A stretch of 64,000 nt of DNA from Planctomycetota bacterium. GTDB taxonomy: Bacteria; Planctomycetota; Phycisphaerae; Phycisphaerales; SM1A02. The notes beneath the pieces were generated by a model. It was not told where the DNA came from. It saw only the letters and a list, made by a program, of their open reading frames with translations, and made no database searches. The position numbers and the translations under genes were made by a program. Positions 19,474 to 29,389 of the stretch are shown here, piece by piece. The stretch spans positions 29,828 to 93,827 of the forward strand of contig JADFIR010000007.1 in assembly GCA_022566535.1 (NCBI GenBank). Reading direction: 5' to 3'. Numbering within the stretch: position 1 is the first letter of the stretch; every line of letters starts with the position of its first letter.

Positions 19474-20298
19474 TTACTCCGCGGTACTCGGCGACGCCAA
19501 CCGCCACAACTCGATGATCTGTTGCACCGTCAGCGCTCCGGGTCGCAGGTCGGGCCTGACGCCTGCGGGCCACTGCGAGACGTCGCGGCCGATGATCTTC
19601 CCCAACTGCTTGCGCCGCTTGCTGAAGAATCTGGTGACGAAGCGCGCGAAGCCATCGGGATCGTCGATCCCGTGGTCCGGTCGGGGGCAAACGGCGATCA
19701 TCGTGCTGGTGACCTTCGGAGCAGGCCAGAAGCACGTCGGCTTGACCACTGCAAGGCGACGAATCTCGGCCAGCGCTCGCACGATGACCGTCAGCGGTCC
19801 ATATTCCTTTGTGTGCGGCTGGGCGAGCATACGATCGGCGACCTCTTTCTGGATCGTGACAAACTGCCCCAGGCACTGCGGATGTTGGATCAAGAGCACG
19901 CAGATCAGGGTGCTGGCCACTTGAAACGGCAGATTGGCCACGAGGTTGAACGGGCGGCCGTCCAGCGCTTCGCCCACCGCCGGGTTCAACACCCGGTGAC
20001 GCAGTAGACAATCACCGCAGATCAGGCAAACGCGCGAGCCGAAGCGATCCGCGATGATCGCAGCCAGATTGCGATCAACCTCACAAGCGATGACCTCGGC
20101 GCCGCGATCGAGCAGCGCTTCGGTCAAGGCGCCGGTCCCGGGGCCAACTTCCAGCACCACATCGCCCGGCTGCACTCCGGCCGCGTGGACAAGCCTGGTG
20201 ACCTGGTTCTTGTCGTGAAGAAAATGTTGCCCCAGACGGTGTTTCGGCCGAATACCCCGTTCGGCGAGAACAGCGCGGATTTCAGACAGCGTCTGCAT
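19474..20298 (-). CDS. rsmA: 16S rRNA dimethyladenosine transferase RsmA (KsgA)
   Basis: A 274-residue SAM-dependent enzyme that dimethylates A1518 and A1519 of 16S rRNA. LGQHFLHDKN at the start, motif I VLEVGPGTGALT, and the catalytic NLPFQVAS (NLPY/F type, here NLPF) are visible; the C-terminal helical domain includes FFSKRRKQLGKII. The start MQTLSEIR at 20298 is chosen over a 19-residue longer form that is Arg-rich and not conserved. Between efp and mtnP. Confidence 0.95.
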   Translation of the reverse strand: MQTLSEIRAVLAERGIRPKHRLGQHFLHDKNQVTRLVHAAGVQPGDVVLEVGPGTGALTEALLDRGAEVIACEVDRNLAAIIADRFGSRVCLICGDCLLRHRVLNPAVGEALDGRPFNLVANLPFQVASTLICVLLIQHPQCLGQFVTIQKEVADRMLAQPHTKEYGPLTVIVRALAEIRRLAVVKPTCFWPAPKVTSTMIAVCPRPDHGIDDPDGFARFVTRFFSKRRKQLGKIIGRDVSQWPAGVRPDLRPGALTVQQIIELWRLASPSTAE

Positions 20299-20399
20299 GC
20301 GCGCGGCCCGACGGCGGGGCAAGGTGAGCCCGCGAAACACAAGCCCCGGAGGCAAGCCCCGCAGCTAAACAGACGTTTATCGCTTGGACGCTCATGCCG

Positions 20400-20975
20400 T
20401 CACGCCTTGCCCAGATACTCACCGGTCTCGGGATTGATCCGCACGACCTGACCGTTTTCGATGAACGGCGGCACACGGACCCGAGCCCCGGTTTCGAGCG
20501 TCGCTTCCTTGAGCTGGTTCGTTGCGGTCGCGCCCTTGGGCTGCGGTGCGGTCTCGGTCACCATTAGTTCGACGGCGGCCGGCAACTCGAGACCCAACGG
20601 CTTGTCACGAAACAGCAGCACCGCGCAGTCGGCATTCTCCTTCAGCCACTGGCTCTGCTGAGGCGGGATGACGTCGTTGCCGACCTCGATCTGATCGTAC
20701 GTCTGGCTGTCCATGAACACGAACGGGCCGTTGCCCCGCCCGCCCGCATCATAAAGGTACTGCAACTGACGCCGGTCGATGCTCACGTCTTCGAATCGAT
20801 CCGCGGAATTGAGCCGGTTGGTCTTGATGGTGCCGGTCTGGAGGTTCTTCATCTTGGCCTGGATGTAGGCCGGCCCCTTGCCCGGCTTGACATGCTCCGT
20901 TTCCAGGACAACGTGTAGCTGACCCTCATACATCAGGGCCTGACCGCGCTTGATCTCCGTTGCTCGTATCGGCAT
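20400..20975 (-). CDS. efp: Elongation factor P
   Basis: A 191-residue, three-domain tRNA-mimic that rescues ribosomes stalled at proline runs. The KOW-like N domain has the modification loop HVKPGKGPAY with Lys33 at the tip, suggesting lysylation-type modification. OB domains II and III follow, ending with the EF-P signature-like VRVPPFIENGQVVRINPETGEYLGKA. GGAG stands about 10 bases before the ATG. No epmA/epmB in the window. Confidence 0.96.
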   Translation of the reverse strand: MPIRATEIKRGQALMYEGQLHVVLETEHVKPGKGPAYIQAKMKNLQTGTIKTNRLNSADRFEDVSIDRRQLQYLYDAGGRGNGPFVFMDSQTYDQIEVGNDVIPPQQSQWLKENADCAVLLFRDKPLGLELPAAVELMVTETAPQPKGATATNQLKEATLETGARVRVPPFIENGQVVRINPETGEYLGKA

Positions 20976-21000
20976 ATGGGCAAAGCTCCATTGCTGGACG

Positions 21001-22635
21001 TTAACGGGCCGTGGCTTCGGCCCGCACCTCGCGAAGAACGGTCACCTTGATCTCGCCTGGGAAGGTCATTTCCTGCTCGACCCTCGCGGCAATACGACGC
21101 GCAATAGCGAAGGCCTCGGCATCGTCGGCCTTCTTGGCATCGACGATGACGCGGACCTCGCGGCCGGCTTGAATCGCATGGGCCTCCTTGACATACGGCT
21201 GCTCCTTGGCGATGGCTTCGAGCTGCTCCAGCCGCTTGATGTACATCTCCATCGAATCGCGGCGGGCTCCCGGGCGAGCCCCGCTGATGGCGTCGGCGGC
21301 CGACACGATCGGCGTATATGGCGTCGTGGGGTCGATGTCGCCGTGGTGTCCGCCGATCGCATTGAGCACCGCCTCGGACTTTTCGCCGTGCTTCCGCGCG
21401 AACTCCATGCCGATCGCGGGATGGCCGCCCTCCATCTCATGGTCCATCGCCTTGCCAATATCGTGCAGGTATCCCGCCCGCCGGGCGATGCCCCCATTGA
21501 GCCCGAGCTGATCGGCGATCATCTGGCTGAGGTAGGCGACCTCGATCGAGTGCTTCAGTACGTTCTGCCCGTAGCTGGTGCGGAAATGGAGCTTGCCCAT
21601 CGCCTCAACGATCTTGGGATGCAGGCCGCGGATGTTCGCTTCGATCAATGCGTCTTGCCCATGCTTGAGAATACGCTCACCCATTTCCTTGGTGGCCCGC
21701 TCGACAACCTCCTCGATGCGGGCCGGGTGGACACGGCCATCGGCGATGAGCGTCTGTAACGATTCTGCGGCAATGGTTCGACGAATCGGATCGAAGCAGG
21801 AGACGGCGATCACACCTGGTGTGTCGTCCACCAGGATATCAACACCGGTGGCCCGCTCGAGGGTACGGATGTTTCGACCTTCCCGCCCAATGATACGGCC
21901 CTTCATGTCGTCCGACGGAATGCGGACCGAGCGCACCGTCGAGTCAACCACGTGCTCGGCAGCGTAGCGCTGAACGGCCATTAGAGTGATTTCCCGGCTG
22001 CGCTGTCGAGCCTGAGCCTCGGCCTCCTCCAGAATCTTCTGGGTCAGCATATTGGCTTCGTGCTCGGACTCCTCGCGGACCTCGTTGAAGAACCGCGTCT
22101 TCGCCTCCTCCTCAGTCATGCCTGAGACGTCTTGCAGCCGCTGCTTCACCTCTTCTTTGGCCTGGTCGAGCTGCTGGCGTGCCTCCTCAAGCTTAGCCTC
22201 GATGCGCTTGGTCCCCGCCTCCCGCTGGTCGAGCTTCGTCTCGCGGTCAGTGATCTTTTCGAGCTTCCTCTCGAGGTTATCCTCCCGTTTAGCCAGCCGA
22301 GCCTGATTCTGCCGAATCTCGGCGACGGTCTCGGCCACCTCCCGGTCCAGGGCCTCGCGTCGCTGCCTTGCCTTCCTTTCCGCTTCCAGCTCGACGCGCT
22401 GCTTGGCGGCGTCAGCCTCCGCGGCGGCGGCCCGAACCAATTGCTCGGCATCCTTCTTCGCACGACGCATGGTGTTGCCCGGAATCATGCCGAACAACAC
22501 CCAACCGAGGAAAAAGCCGCCGATCGCAGCGGCGATGGCGGCGAGCCACGAAGCAAGCGGTGAAATTGCCAGAAAAACCACGGGCACGTCAACCTCGAGT
22601 CGGTTGTCGGCCCGCTCCGCTTCGAACCCCATCAT
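21001..22635 (-). CDS. rny: Ribonuclease Y
   Basis: A membrane-anchored endoribonuclease that starts mRNA decay. About 544 residues from the chosen ATG: an N-terminal membrane helix (about 18-48), a long charged coiled coil (about 50-200), a KH domain (RIPSDDMKGRIIGREGRNIRTLE) and an HD domain with the metal-binding HD in YLHDIGKAMDHE. Several starts (22680, 22644, 22635, 22632) are possible and none has a good ribosome-binding site; 22635 gives a short tail before the helix. First gene of the rny-efp-rsmA-mtnP run. Confidence 0.94.
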   Translation of the reverse strand: MMGFEAERADNRLEVDVPVVFLAISPLASWLAAIAAAIGGFFLGWVLFGMIPGNTMRRAKKDAEQLVRAAAAEADAAKQRVELEAERKARQRREALDREVAETVAEIRQNQARLAKREDNLERKLEKITDRETKLDQREAGTKRIEAKLEEARQQLDQAKEEVKQRLQDVSGMTEEEAKTRFFNEVREESEHEANMLTQKILEEAEAQARQRSREITLMAVQRYAAEHVVDSTVRSVRIPSDDMKGRIIGREGRNIRTLERATGVDILVDDTPGVIAVSCFDPIRRTIAAESLQTLIADGRVHPARIEEVVERATKEMGERILKHGQDALIEANIRGLHPKIVEAMGKLHFRTSYGQNVLKHSIEVAYLSQMIADQLGLNGGIARRAGYLHDIGKAMDHEMEGGHPAIGMEFARKHGEKSEAVLNAIGGHHGDIDPTTPYTPIVSAADAISGARPGARRDSMEMYIKRLEQLEAIAKEQPYVKEAHAIQAGREVRVIVDAKKADDAEAFAIARRIAARVEQEMTFPGEIKVTVLREVRAEATAR

Positions 22636-23094
22636 CGTGCGCATCAGGGCGCACCGGACGGGCAACACGAGCGACGACATGGATCGAACCAACGCTATCC
22701 GCGCTACTGTGGGGACTGCCTCATGATCGCGGCGCCTCCAGCGGGCGGCCCCGGCAAGAGCAGGGTCCAATGGTGCGGAAATCTCAACATCACGTCGGTT
22801 TCAATCGCAATGAAGCAAAGGTCAATCTATACAGCCGCCGATCGATGACCGGCACCTGCCGACGTCGCCCTCGACGCCGGGTAAAAACGATGTCGCCCCT
22901 GTCGCTGTGGAGCGGGCCGTAGGAAAAACCAACCTCCGGCGAGCGCGTCGCTCACCGAATGTCCCCTACACGCGAACGACCGTATTGTCCAATCGAGACT
23001 ATTATCGTCCACTCGACCCCACCGTGTCAAGTTCAACGGCCCATTCGGCCTGAACTTGAGGATTTCTTCGGCCTCCAGCGGCGGATCGCTGAGT
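22636..23094. other. Divergent promoter region between rny and an ABC permease
   Basis: About 460 bases with no supported gene; part is open in the rny frame upstream of its likely start. A locally AT-richer stretch at about 22790-22850 and again near 22980-23030 probably carries promoters for both genes, but no box could be assigned with confidence. Confidence 0.4.
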
Positions 23095-24960
23095 ATGCCT
23101 GCTTTCTTGAATTGGCTCCTGCGGTTGGTCCTCACGAATCCCATCTGTATGCGCCTGGTCCAGGGCGGATCGCGGCGGCGCCGCCACCTGTTGATCCGAT
23201 CAAGCTACCTCGCCGTCATGATCGTGATTCTGCTGTTCGCGATGCTCGGCAACCTCCAGGGCGCGCCATCCGTGCGAGAGCTCGCCGTGGGGGCGGCCAA
23301 GACCTTCACGCTCATCAGCTATCTCCAGATCGGACTGATCTGTCTGCTCACACCGATTTTCATGGCCGGCGCGATTGCTCAGGAGGCCAACCCGCGCACC
23401 TGGGACATCCTGCTCACCACCCCGCTGAACAACCTTCAGATCGTGCTGGGCAATTTATTCGGCAGGTTGTTCTTCATCCTCGCGCTGCTGTTCTCGACGC
23501 TGCCTTTGTTTGCGGTGACGCAGTATTTCGGCGGGGTCCCGGGGGAGTCGATCTTCGCCAGCTACGCCATCGCCGGCAGCAGCTCGCTGCTCGTCGCGGC
23601 CATCGCGATCACCCTGTGCGTCAACCGAACCGCCGGGCGACGAGCCGTATTCTGGTTCTATGTCGCGGTAGTCATGTATCTCTTCGTGACCTACGCGGCC
23701 GACCTCCAGATGCGCCAACCGGTCGGGCCGGGGGCTCAAGTCAACCACACCACGCTCATCACTCCGTTGAATCCTTTTCTTGCCCTAGAGGTGCTGTTGA
23801 GATCCAACACGTATCAGCCGTTGGACCCGCAAGAGGTGACCGGCATCGCCACGCTTTGGATCATGCGGATGGCGCTCACCCGACCCATTGCGACGTTCTG
23901 CTGGGTCTGCCTCGGCATCAGTGGGGTGCTCATCGGATACTCCACGATTCGCGCGCGGGCGATCGGCGCGAAAGCTGGGGCGGCCGGCTGGCACCGGCGG
24001 ATGCTCGGCCTGGGAGCCCCGGGGGCCGTGGAGCGACCCGCCCGAACGGTGAGCCTGAACCCGATAGCGTGGCGGGAATCGGTGGCCCGCGGCCGGACCC
24101 TGACGGCGATCCTCGCCCGGTGGGGGTTCGTGGCCCTGGGAATCGCTGTGGGGATCGCACTCGTCGGTCTTTACCACACCGGTACCTGGACCGGGCCGGA
24201 GCTTCAACTGGCCGCAGTCACCGTCATCGCCGCGGAGATCGTCGTGATCGCACTGGTCGCTTTGAACATGAGCGCCAGCGCCGTCAGTCGGGAACGTGAG
24301 GACGGCACACTCGATCTCATCCTCAGCACACCGATTCAACCCGGCCCATATCTCGCCGGAAAACTGCGCGGACTGATCCAATTCCTGCTCCCATTGATGC
24401 TGGTGCCTGTCGCGACCATGCTGATCCTCGCCGTGTATGTCATGGCGGACGGCTTCGGCCGATCGGGAGGCGTGCGGCTCAAGGACGTGCCACTCGCCGG
24501 AACCGTGGATCGCATCGATCTGCTGCCTGTCATTCTGCCGGAAGGAGCGATCGCTTTGCCGCTGGTGCTGATTCCATTCACCGCCTTCTGTGTGATGATC
24601 GGGCTGCATTGGTCGATCAAGACCAAAGGCACGATCGGTTCGGTGGTGGCCGCGGTGCTCGTGGCCGGTGGCGTTACGGGCGTGCTCGGTCTGTGCGGCC
24701 TTGCCTCCGGGAGCAAGATTCCGATCGTCGGAGCGATGATCAATACGCTCAACCCGCTCAATCTGCTCTGGGCGATCGTCTATCCTGCCAAGGCCATCCT
24801 GACCAGCTCAAAACCAGACGACATCATGGCCGCACGGATCAGCATGGTCGTCGGGGCCCTGTTCGCCGCGGGCGGTTACGCGACGCTGGTGTATCTCATG
24901 CTCACGACCATGAGGCGCAGCTTCATGATGACCGTCCGCCGCCTCGCCGGCGCCGCGTGA
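23095..24960 (+). CDS. ABC-2-type transporter permease
   Basis: A 621-residue integral membrane protein with about 12 hydrophobic segments in two halves. Each half has the ABC-2 permease coupling pattern: GAIAQEANPRTWDILLTTPLNNLQIVLGNL in the first and SASAVSREREDGTLDLILSTPIQPGPYLAGKL in the second, so it looks like a fused tandem permease. No ATP-binding subunit is next to it; the partner must lie elsewhere. The ATG at 23095 is chosen over an upstream TTG. Substrate unknown. Confidence 0.85.
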   Translation: MPAFLNWLLRLVLTNPICMRLVQGGSRRRRHLLIRSSYLAVMIVILLFAMLGNLQGAPSVRELAVGAAKTFTLISYLQIGLICLLTPIFMAGAIAQEANPRTWDILLTTPLNNLQIVLGNLFGRLFFILALLFSTLPLFAVTQYFGGVPGESIFASYAIAGSSSLLVAAIAITLCVNRTAGRRAVFWFYVAVVMYLFVTYAADLQMRQPVGPGAQVNHTTLITPLNPFLALEVLLRSNTYQPLDPQEVTGIATLWIMRMALTRPIATFCWVCLGISGVLIGYSTIRARAIGAKAGAAGWHRRMLGLGAPGAVERPARTVSLNPIAWRESVARGRTLTAILARWGFVALGIAVGIALVGLYHTGTWTGPELQLAAVTVIAAEIVVIALVALNMSASAVSREREDGTLDLILSTPIQPGPYLAGKLRGLIQFLLPLMLVPVATMLILAVYVMADGFGRSGGVRLKDVPLAGTVDRIDLLPVILPEGAIALPLVLIPFTAFCVMIGLHWSIKTKGTIGSVVAAVLVAGGVTGVLGLCGLASGSKIPIVGAMINTLNPLNLLWAIVYPAKAILTSSKPDDIMAARISMVVGALFAAGGYATLVYLMLTTMRRSFMMTVRRLAGAA

Positions 24961-25074
24961 CGCCCCCGGACGCGCTTCTTCAACAGCCCCACGGGCCCGA
25001 CTTCCCACCATATCTTCTTACCGCGCGACTTTCCCGGCGTCGCTCGTACCTTTCGTGGCAGTAACGATTACCGC

Positions 25075-26154
25075 TTACTCGTCGATGCCGAAGTGTTGCG
25101 TCAAACGCTCGATGGTGAATCGGTTGCGAAGTCGGCAAGCGGTGTGCTGCACGGCGAACAGACCCTTCTCCCAATACGCCTGCTCGCGCGACACGGCCTT
25201 CATCCACTCGACGCGAACACAGTATTCGCACAGATCCGGATCTTCGACGTTATGACCCATCTCCGTCGCCTTGAGGGGGGCTTCAAGGATCGGCATCTCA
25301 CGGCCATCCACCTCCACCATGAACTCCCTTACGGGTTTGGATTCTTCCTTGACGATGTCCACACCCACATAGCCTGTTTTCGGGATGTTCACGAAGACCC
25401 GCGCCCCCGGGAACAGTAGATCAAGCGTCTGACTGTACCAGCGTCCGCCACCACCTGAAATGAAGCCGTATTCGCGACAGTCGTCCCAGTTTCGACTCGG
25501 ATATTCGCCAAGGCTCACATAAAAGTCGCGCCCGTTCCAAGGCTCGCGCCCTTTCTTGCGGATGGCCTTATCTGCCTTCGCCTCGGCCTCCTGCGGGTCA
25601 ATGAGCCAGGACCGTGCCAGGTATTCCGCCGACCCTTCGCGGAAGTAGCGGAAGAAGACGGCGTTGATCGGCACGCCATAGTTGTCGCTCAGGTAATCGA
25701 TGATGCGCTCCGTGCTCGCGTCCAGGTCCGACGCTACGACCATGAGCTTGTGACTCTGGTTCAACTCCTCCGGCGGGCTCGTGTTGAAAGTCTCTTCCCA
25801 ACTCTCTTCGAGCGCTTTGCCCTCGTTCTTGTCGGCGTAGATACCGGTGATGTCGTCGTAGGATAGCCCCTGTACCCACGAGCCATAATCCAGAAGCTGA
25901 GCGACGACTTCGCGCGGCGTCCGCTTGCGCTTCAGTTCGATCACGATCAGATTACCCTCGGAATCGACAACCAGGAGGTCGATGAACTTGCCGAATGCCG
26001 TGGCGACCTGCCTGCCGATCAGCATCAGCTTCGGCCAAATGATTGAGATGTCCTTTGCTAGCGTCTCCTCCAGCCGAGATTCACTGTCCAGCGATGACAT
26101 CCTCACCCGCTGCGGCTTCTCGCCAAGACGCCAGATTCCGATTTCGATCGGCAT
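25075..26154 (-). CDS. DUF91/NucS-like endonuclease-type protein
   Basis: A 359-residue soluble protein. Residues about 50-95 hold a PD-(D/E)xK-type core: FGKFIDLLVVDSEGNLIVIELKR, i.e. Asp, then Glu-x-Lys in adjacent strands, as in NucS/DUF91 nucleases. The rest (REYGFISGGGGRWYSQTL, GYVGVDIVKEESKPV) is a second domain seen with such cores in proteins of unknown role. GAGGGA precedes the ATG at 26154. It stands alone with moderately lower GC than neighbours, so DNA repair or defence are both possible; which is not shown by the sequence. Confidence 0.75.
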   Translation of the reverse strand: MPIEIGIWRLGEKPQRVRMSSLDSESRLEETLAKDISIIWPKLMLIGRQVATAFGKFIDLLVVDSEGNLIVIELKRKRTPREVVAQLLDYGSWVQGLSYDDITGIYADKNEGKALEESWEETFNTSPPEELNQSHKLMVVASDLDASTERIIDYLSDNYGVPINAVFFRYFREGSAEYLARSWLIDPQEAEAKADKAIRKKGREPWNGRDFYVSLGEYPSRNWDDCREYGFISGGGGRWYSQTLDLLFPGARVFVNIPKTGYVGVDIVKEESKPVREFMVEVDGREMPILEAPLKATEMGHNVEDPDLCEYCVRVEWMKAVSREQAYWEKGLFAVQHTACRLRNRFTIERLTQHFGIDE

Positions 26155-26313
26155 AGTTACTTCCCTCAACAGCTAGTACCGTTTCCATTCAGCCAGTTTC
26201 GTTTCTGTAAACACCGTCATTCTGCAGAAGTCGAGAAAGGTCGGGACAGTTTCCACCTTTCTTACTGTTGCGACGGATCGCCCTGACGGCGGGGCCAAGA
26301 ACTCCGTTTTCAA

Positions 26314-26387
<74 letters not shown>

Positions 26388-26573
26388 GGCGCCATGGGGG
26401 GCGATTCGCAGCCGGGTAGCCTAGCAGCCGGCTCAGGGCGGCTCAAGCGCGCCCGGCCGGGGCGGAGCACCCCTTCGGACGCCCCATGCCCCCGACCGCT
26501 GAGGGGCGGAGTTGATTTTTCGCCGATGATCTCAATAATGTCTGCCTTCGCATCTTGAAGCGGGACCTCACTC

Positions 26574-26852
26574 GTGCCCACGACTATCTCGGCCAAGAAA
26601 CGTGTTCGCCAAAACGCCCATCGGCGGGCCATCAACCACTGGCGGAAGCGTCGAATCAAGACACAGATCAAGAGCTTTCTCCAGGCGATCCAGGAGCGGG
26701 ACCTGGCCACGGCGGAGACTGCGTTCCGCAAGACATGCGGGATCCTGGACCGGGTTGCATGCACAAGCACGCTGCACCGCAACACCGTCGCCCGCCGCAA
26801 GAGCCGCCTGGCTCGCCGGCTCAACGCGCTGAAGCAGACCGCCTCGGCCTAG
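26574..26852 (+). CDS. rpsT: 30S ribosomal protein S20
   Basis: A 92-residue, very basic, helical protein that binds 16S rRNA. SAKKRVRQNAHRRAINHWRKR at the start and LHRNTVARRKSRLARRLNAL at the end are the S20 signature. The start is GTG at 26574: an in-frame ATG upstream is cut off by a TGA. No strong ribosome-binding site, which fits the autoregulated, weakly initiated rpsT of other bacteria. Its TAG stop begins a copy of the TAGCCCGGA...CACCACGGAGG repeat. Confidence 0.93.
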   Translation: MPTTISAKKRVRQNAHRRAINHWRKRRIKTQIKSFLQAIQERDLATAETAFRKTCGILDRVACTSTLHRNTVARRKSRLARRLNALKQTASA

Positions 26853-26890
26853 CCCGGATCGTTCATCACCACGGAGGCATCAAGGGGCCA
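26850..26890. repeat. CACCACGGAGG dispersed repeat
   Basis: TAGCCCGGATCGTTCATCACC then ACGGAGGCATCAAGG directly after rpsT, starting at its stop codon. It matches one arm of the inverted element at 18300-18494 and the copy at 35104-35140. Confidence 0.55.
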
Positions 26891-27022
26891 AGTCATCCAG
26901 GCATCGAGTGCCGTTGCGTGCCCTGGGTGTCTAGGTGGTGAATCTTTCGGGCCCGGCTCGGGGCGGCTATCGTCGCCGATGGCCTCGGGGGAGGTGCGGT
27001 CACCGCTGGCAGTGGAGCAGGG

Positions 27023-27850
27023 ATGGTCATGTCGAGGACCCGTGCATCAGGGGCAGCCGGGCCGAAGAAGGCGCAACCGGCACCGGGCACCTATGGCATG
27101 GTGTCCAAACAGCCGCTGCAGATCCTCGTTTTTCTTCTGCCTCTGGTGATCCTCTACGAACTGGGCCTGGCCATGTTGCTGCGCACCGAGGGCGGCGTTC
27201 AAACCGTCACCGCACACAAGACGATCATCGATCTGTTTGTGACCTTTGGCGTGACACCGACCGATGGGCTTTTACTCGGCGGCATGGCTATCGTGATCGT
27301 GCTTCTCATCTGGCATCTGCTCAACCGCGATCCATGGCATATCGATCCCGTAACACCGGGGTTGATGGCCCTGGAGTCATTGCTGTTGACCGTCCCGCTG
27401 ATCGTGCTGGGTCTGATCATCGGCGGCAGCCCCGACGCCGCGGGGGTGACCGCCATCGGTGCTGGTGAGCCGCCAGCGGCCGTCGAGATCGCGAGTATGA
27501 GCATCTGGTCCAAGCTGGCGATCAGCATCGGGGCAGGCCTGTACGAGGAGCTACTGTTTCGGATGCTGCTGATCGCGGTGCTGCACACGATGTTGGTTGA
27601 TGTGGGGAAGATCGGCTCGGGGCTCGGCGCCGCCATTGCGGTGGGCATTTCGGCCGCAGCTTTCACCTGGTATCACCCGCTGGCTGACGTCCATGGCGGC
27701 CTGGCGATCGAGAAGGCTGTGTTCTATTTCCTGGCCGGGCTCTACTTCGGGGCGGTGTACGTGCTCCGCGGCTTCGGGATCGTGGTGGGCGTTCACGCGA
27801 TCTACGACATCGTCACGGTGTCGATGCTGCACGATCCGGCCGGTGGCTGA
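27023..27850 (+). CDS. CPBP-family intramembrane metalloprotease (CAAX-type)
   Basis: A 275-residue membrane protein with about seven helices. The three CPBP motifs are present: YEELLFR (EExxxR), FTWYHPL with His, and GVHAIYDI (HxxxD/N). The family is related to Rce1 CAAX prenyl proteases; bacterial members are mostly uncharacterised and some give immunity to bacteriocins. A purine-rich GGAGCAGGG precedes the ATG at 27023, with another ATG two codons on. Monocistronic by spacing. Confidence 0.88.
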   Translation: MVMSRTRASGAAGPKKAQPAPGTYGMVSKQPLQILVFLLPLVILYELGLAMLLRTEGGVQTVTAHKTIIDLFVTFGVTPTDGLLLGGMAIVIVLLIWHLLNRDPWHIDPVTPGLMALESLLLTVPLIVLGLIIGGSPDAAGVTAIGAGEPPAAVEIASMSIWSKLAISIGAGLYEELLFRMLLIAVLHTMLVDVGKIGSGLGAAIAVGISAAAFTWYHPLADVHGGLAIEKAVFYFLAGLYFGAVYVLRGFGIVVGVHAIYDIVTVSMLHDPAGG

Positions 27851-28067
27851 TTCACCGTCCGCATGCCCGAAAGGGGTCCAGACCGCTTCCGACGCACCAT
27901 TGACCGATTCTGCGGTAGAATGAATAACGAGATCGGCCGGGCGATTTGCCCTGCTAAGGGCCGTGGGTTCGCGGGGCGGACGTGGCAACGATCGCCTGCG
28001 AGTCACCGCCCGTTTTCCGACAACGACCCCGAGCCACTTGTAAAATGAAGTGCCAAGGAGACACACC

Positions 28068-29147
28068 ATGCTGCGGACAACAATGACGGCCACTGCGATT
28101 GCCCTCTGGGGCGCCACGATGTGCCTGGCCGGCGGAGGTCACGACGAGTCGTTGACCATCGGCGACCGAGCGCCCGCAATCGACATCGCCCATTGGCTGA
28201 AGGGCGAACAGGTCAGCGAGTACGAATCGGGCAAAGTCTATGTCCTGGAGTTCTGGGCCACCTGGTGCGCACCATGTCGGGCCAGCATCCCGCACCTCAG
28301 CGAACTTCAGAAACAGTACCGGGATTACGACGTGACGTTCATCGGCGTCAGCGACGAGAAACTCCCGACCGTCGTCGGATTCCTCTGCAAAGCCGACAAG
28401 CAGCGCAAACTTTGGAACGACAAGATCCAGTACACGCTGGCGACCGACCCCGACCGCTCGGTCGCAAACGCCTATATGAAGCCAGCCGGTCAAGACCGTA
28501 TCCCGAAGGCATTCATCATCGGCAAGGACGCTCGGATCGAATGGATCGGCTCTCCCATGGAAATAGACGATGTGCTTGACGCGGTCGTCCGCGATAGCTG
28601 GGATCGTGATGCGTTTGGGGTCGAGTTTGAGCGGGAGGCAGGGCCGGCACGTAAGGCAATGCACCTCATCGATAAGGCTGATGCGGCTTCAGATGAGGGG
28701 CAGTGGGACGCTGCGATCGGCGCTCTCGATGAGCTGCTTGAGTCGCAGCTGGGCTACACCTACCTCAAGACCAAGCTGTTCCGCAAGATGCTCAAGCAGC
28801 GGGACGATACCGCCAAGACCTACGCCTACGGCCGGACGATCATGCGCCGGCACTGGGATGAAGCGAGTACCTTGAATCAGCTCGCTTGGTTTACGGTCGA
28901 TGACGAAGGCGTGAAGAATCGTGATTTTGAGTTCGCAATGGAAGCCGCGCTACGCGCGAATGAACTCACCGATGCAGAAAATGCCGGCATCCTGGACACC
29001 GTCGCCCGCGTCTACTACGAGCGAGGCGATCTGACCTCGGCGATCAACTGGCAGCGCAAGGCCCTTGAGCAGGCCGCTGACACGGCATCGGAAGACCAGA
29101 TTCACGAAACGCTGGAGAAGTACGAGAAGGAAGCTCAAGAGCGATAA
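28068..29147 (+). CDS. Secreted TlpA-like thioredoxin with C-terminal TPR-like region
   Basis: A 359-residue protein. Signal peptide (about 1-20, ending MCLAGG), then a thioredoxin/TlpA domain (about 30-170) with the redox motif WATWCAPCRAS and a cis-Pro region DRIPKAFIIGKDARIEWIG. The C-terminal half is helical with TPR-like spacing (ILDTVARVYYERGDLTSAINWQRKALE). AAGGAG lies 8 bases before the ATG at 28068; the GTG at 28050 overlaps that site and is rejected. Probably a periplasmic thiol-disulfide reductase; partner unknown. Confidence 0.9.
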   Translation: MLRTTMTATAIALWGATMCLAGGGHDESLTIGDRAPAIDIAHWLKGEQVSEYESGKVYVLEFWATWCAPCRASIPHLSELQKQYRDYDVTFIGVSDEKLPTVVGFLCKADKQRKLWNDKIQYTLATDPDRSVANAYMKPAGQDRIPKAFIIGKDARIEWIGSPMEIDDVLDAVVRDSWDRDAFGVEFEREAGPARKAMHLIDKADAASDEGQWDAAIGALDELLESQLGYTYLKTKLFRKMLKQRDDTAKTYAYGRTIMRRHWDEASTLNQLAWFTVDDEGVKNRDFEFAMEAALRANELTDAENAGILDTVARVYYERGDLTSAINWQRKALEQAADTASEDQIHETLEKYEKEAQER

Positions 29148-29248
29148 CCGGTGCTCATTCATGTGATTGAGCAACCCAACGAATCGAACGGGTTCAGATT
29201 TATCGACACGCACGGCTTCAAACAGCCCCGCACGGGAGTGCAGGGTTC

Positions 29249-29268
29249 CCGCGGGTTACCACCCGCGG
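29249..29268. repeat. Perfect palindrome CCGCGGGT/ACCCGCGG
   Basis: Eight-base arms with a TACC loop in the gap between the convergent thioredoxin and oxidoreductase genes. It may act as a two-way terminator or be another REP-like copy; no T-run is seen. Confidence 0.5.
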
Positions 29269-29389
29269 CTGTGAAACAAACAGTGCCCGCGAATTCCTCC
29301 TATGCGGAATCACACGGGTTCGGCTGATGGCCGGACCCTTGTTTTCCGATGGCAGCGGCCTCGACCTCTCGGCGCTCGCTGGTCACGGG

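Noticed and set aside
22959..24299. 446-codon frame overlapping the ABC permease in another frame
   Set aside because: Arg/His/Pro-rich shadow without hydrophobic segments; the permease frame has clear helices and coupling motifs.
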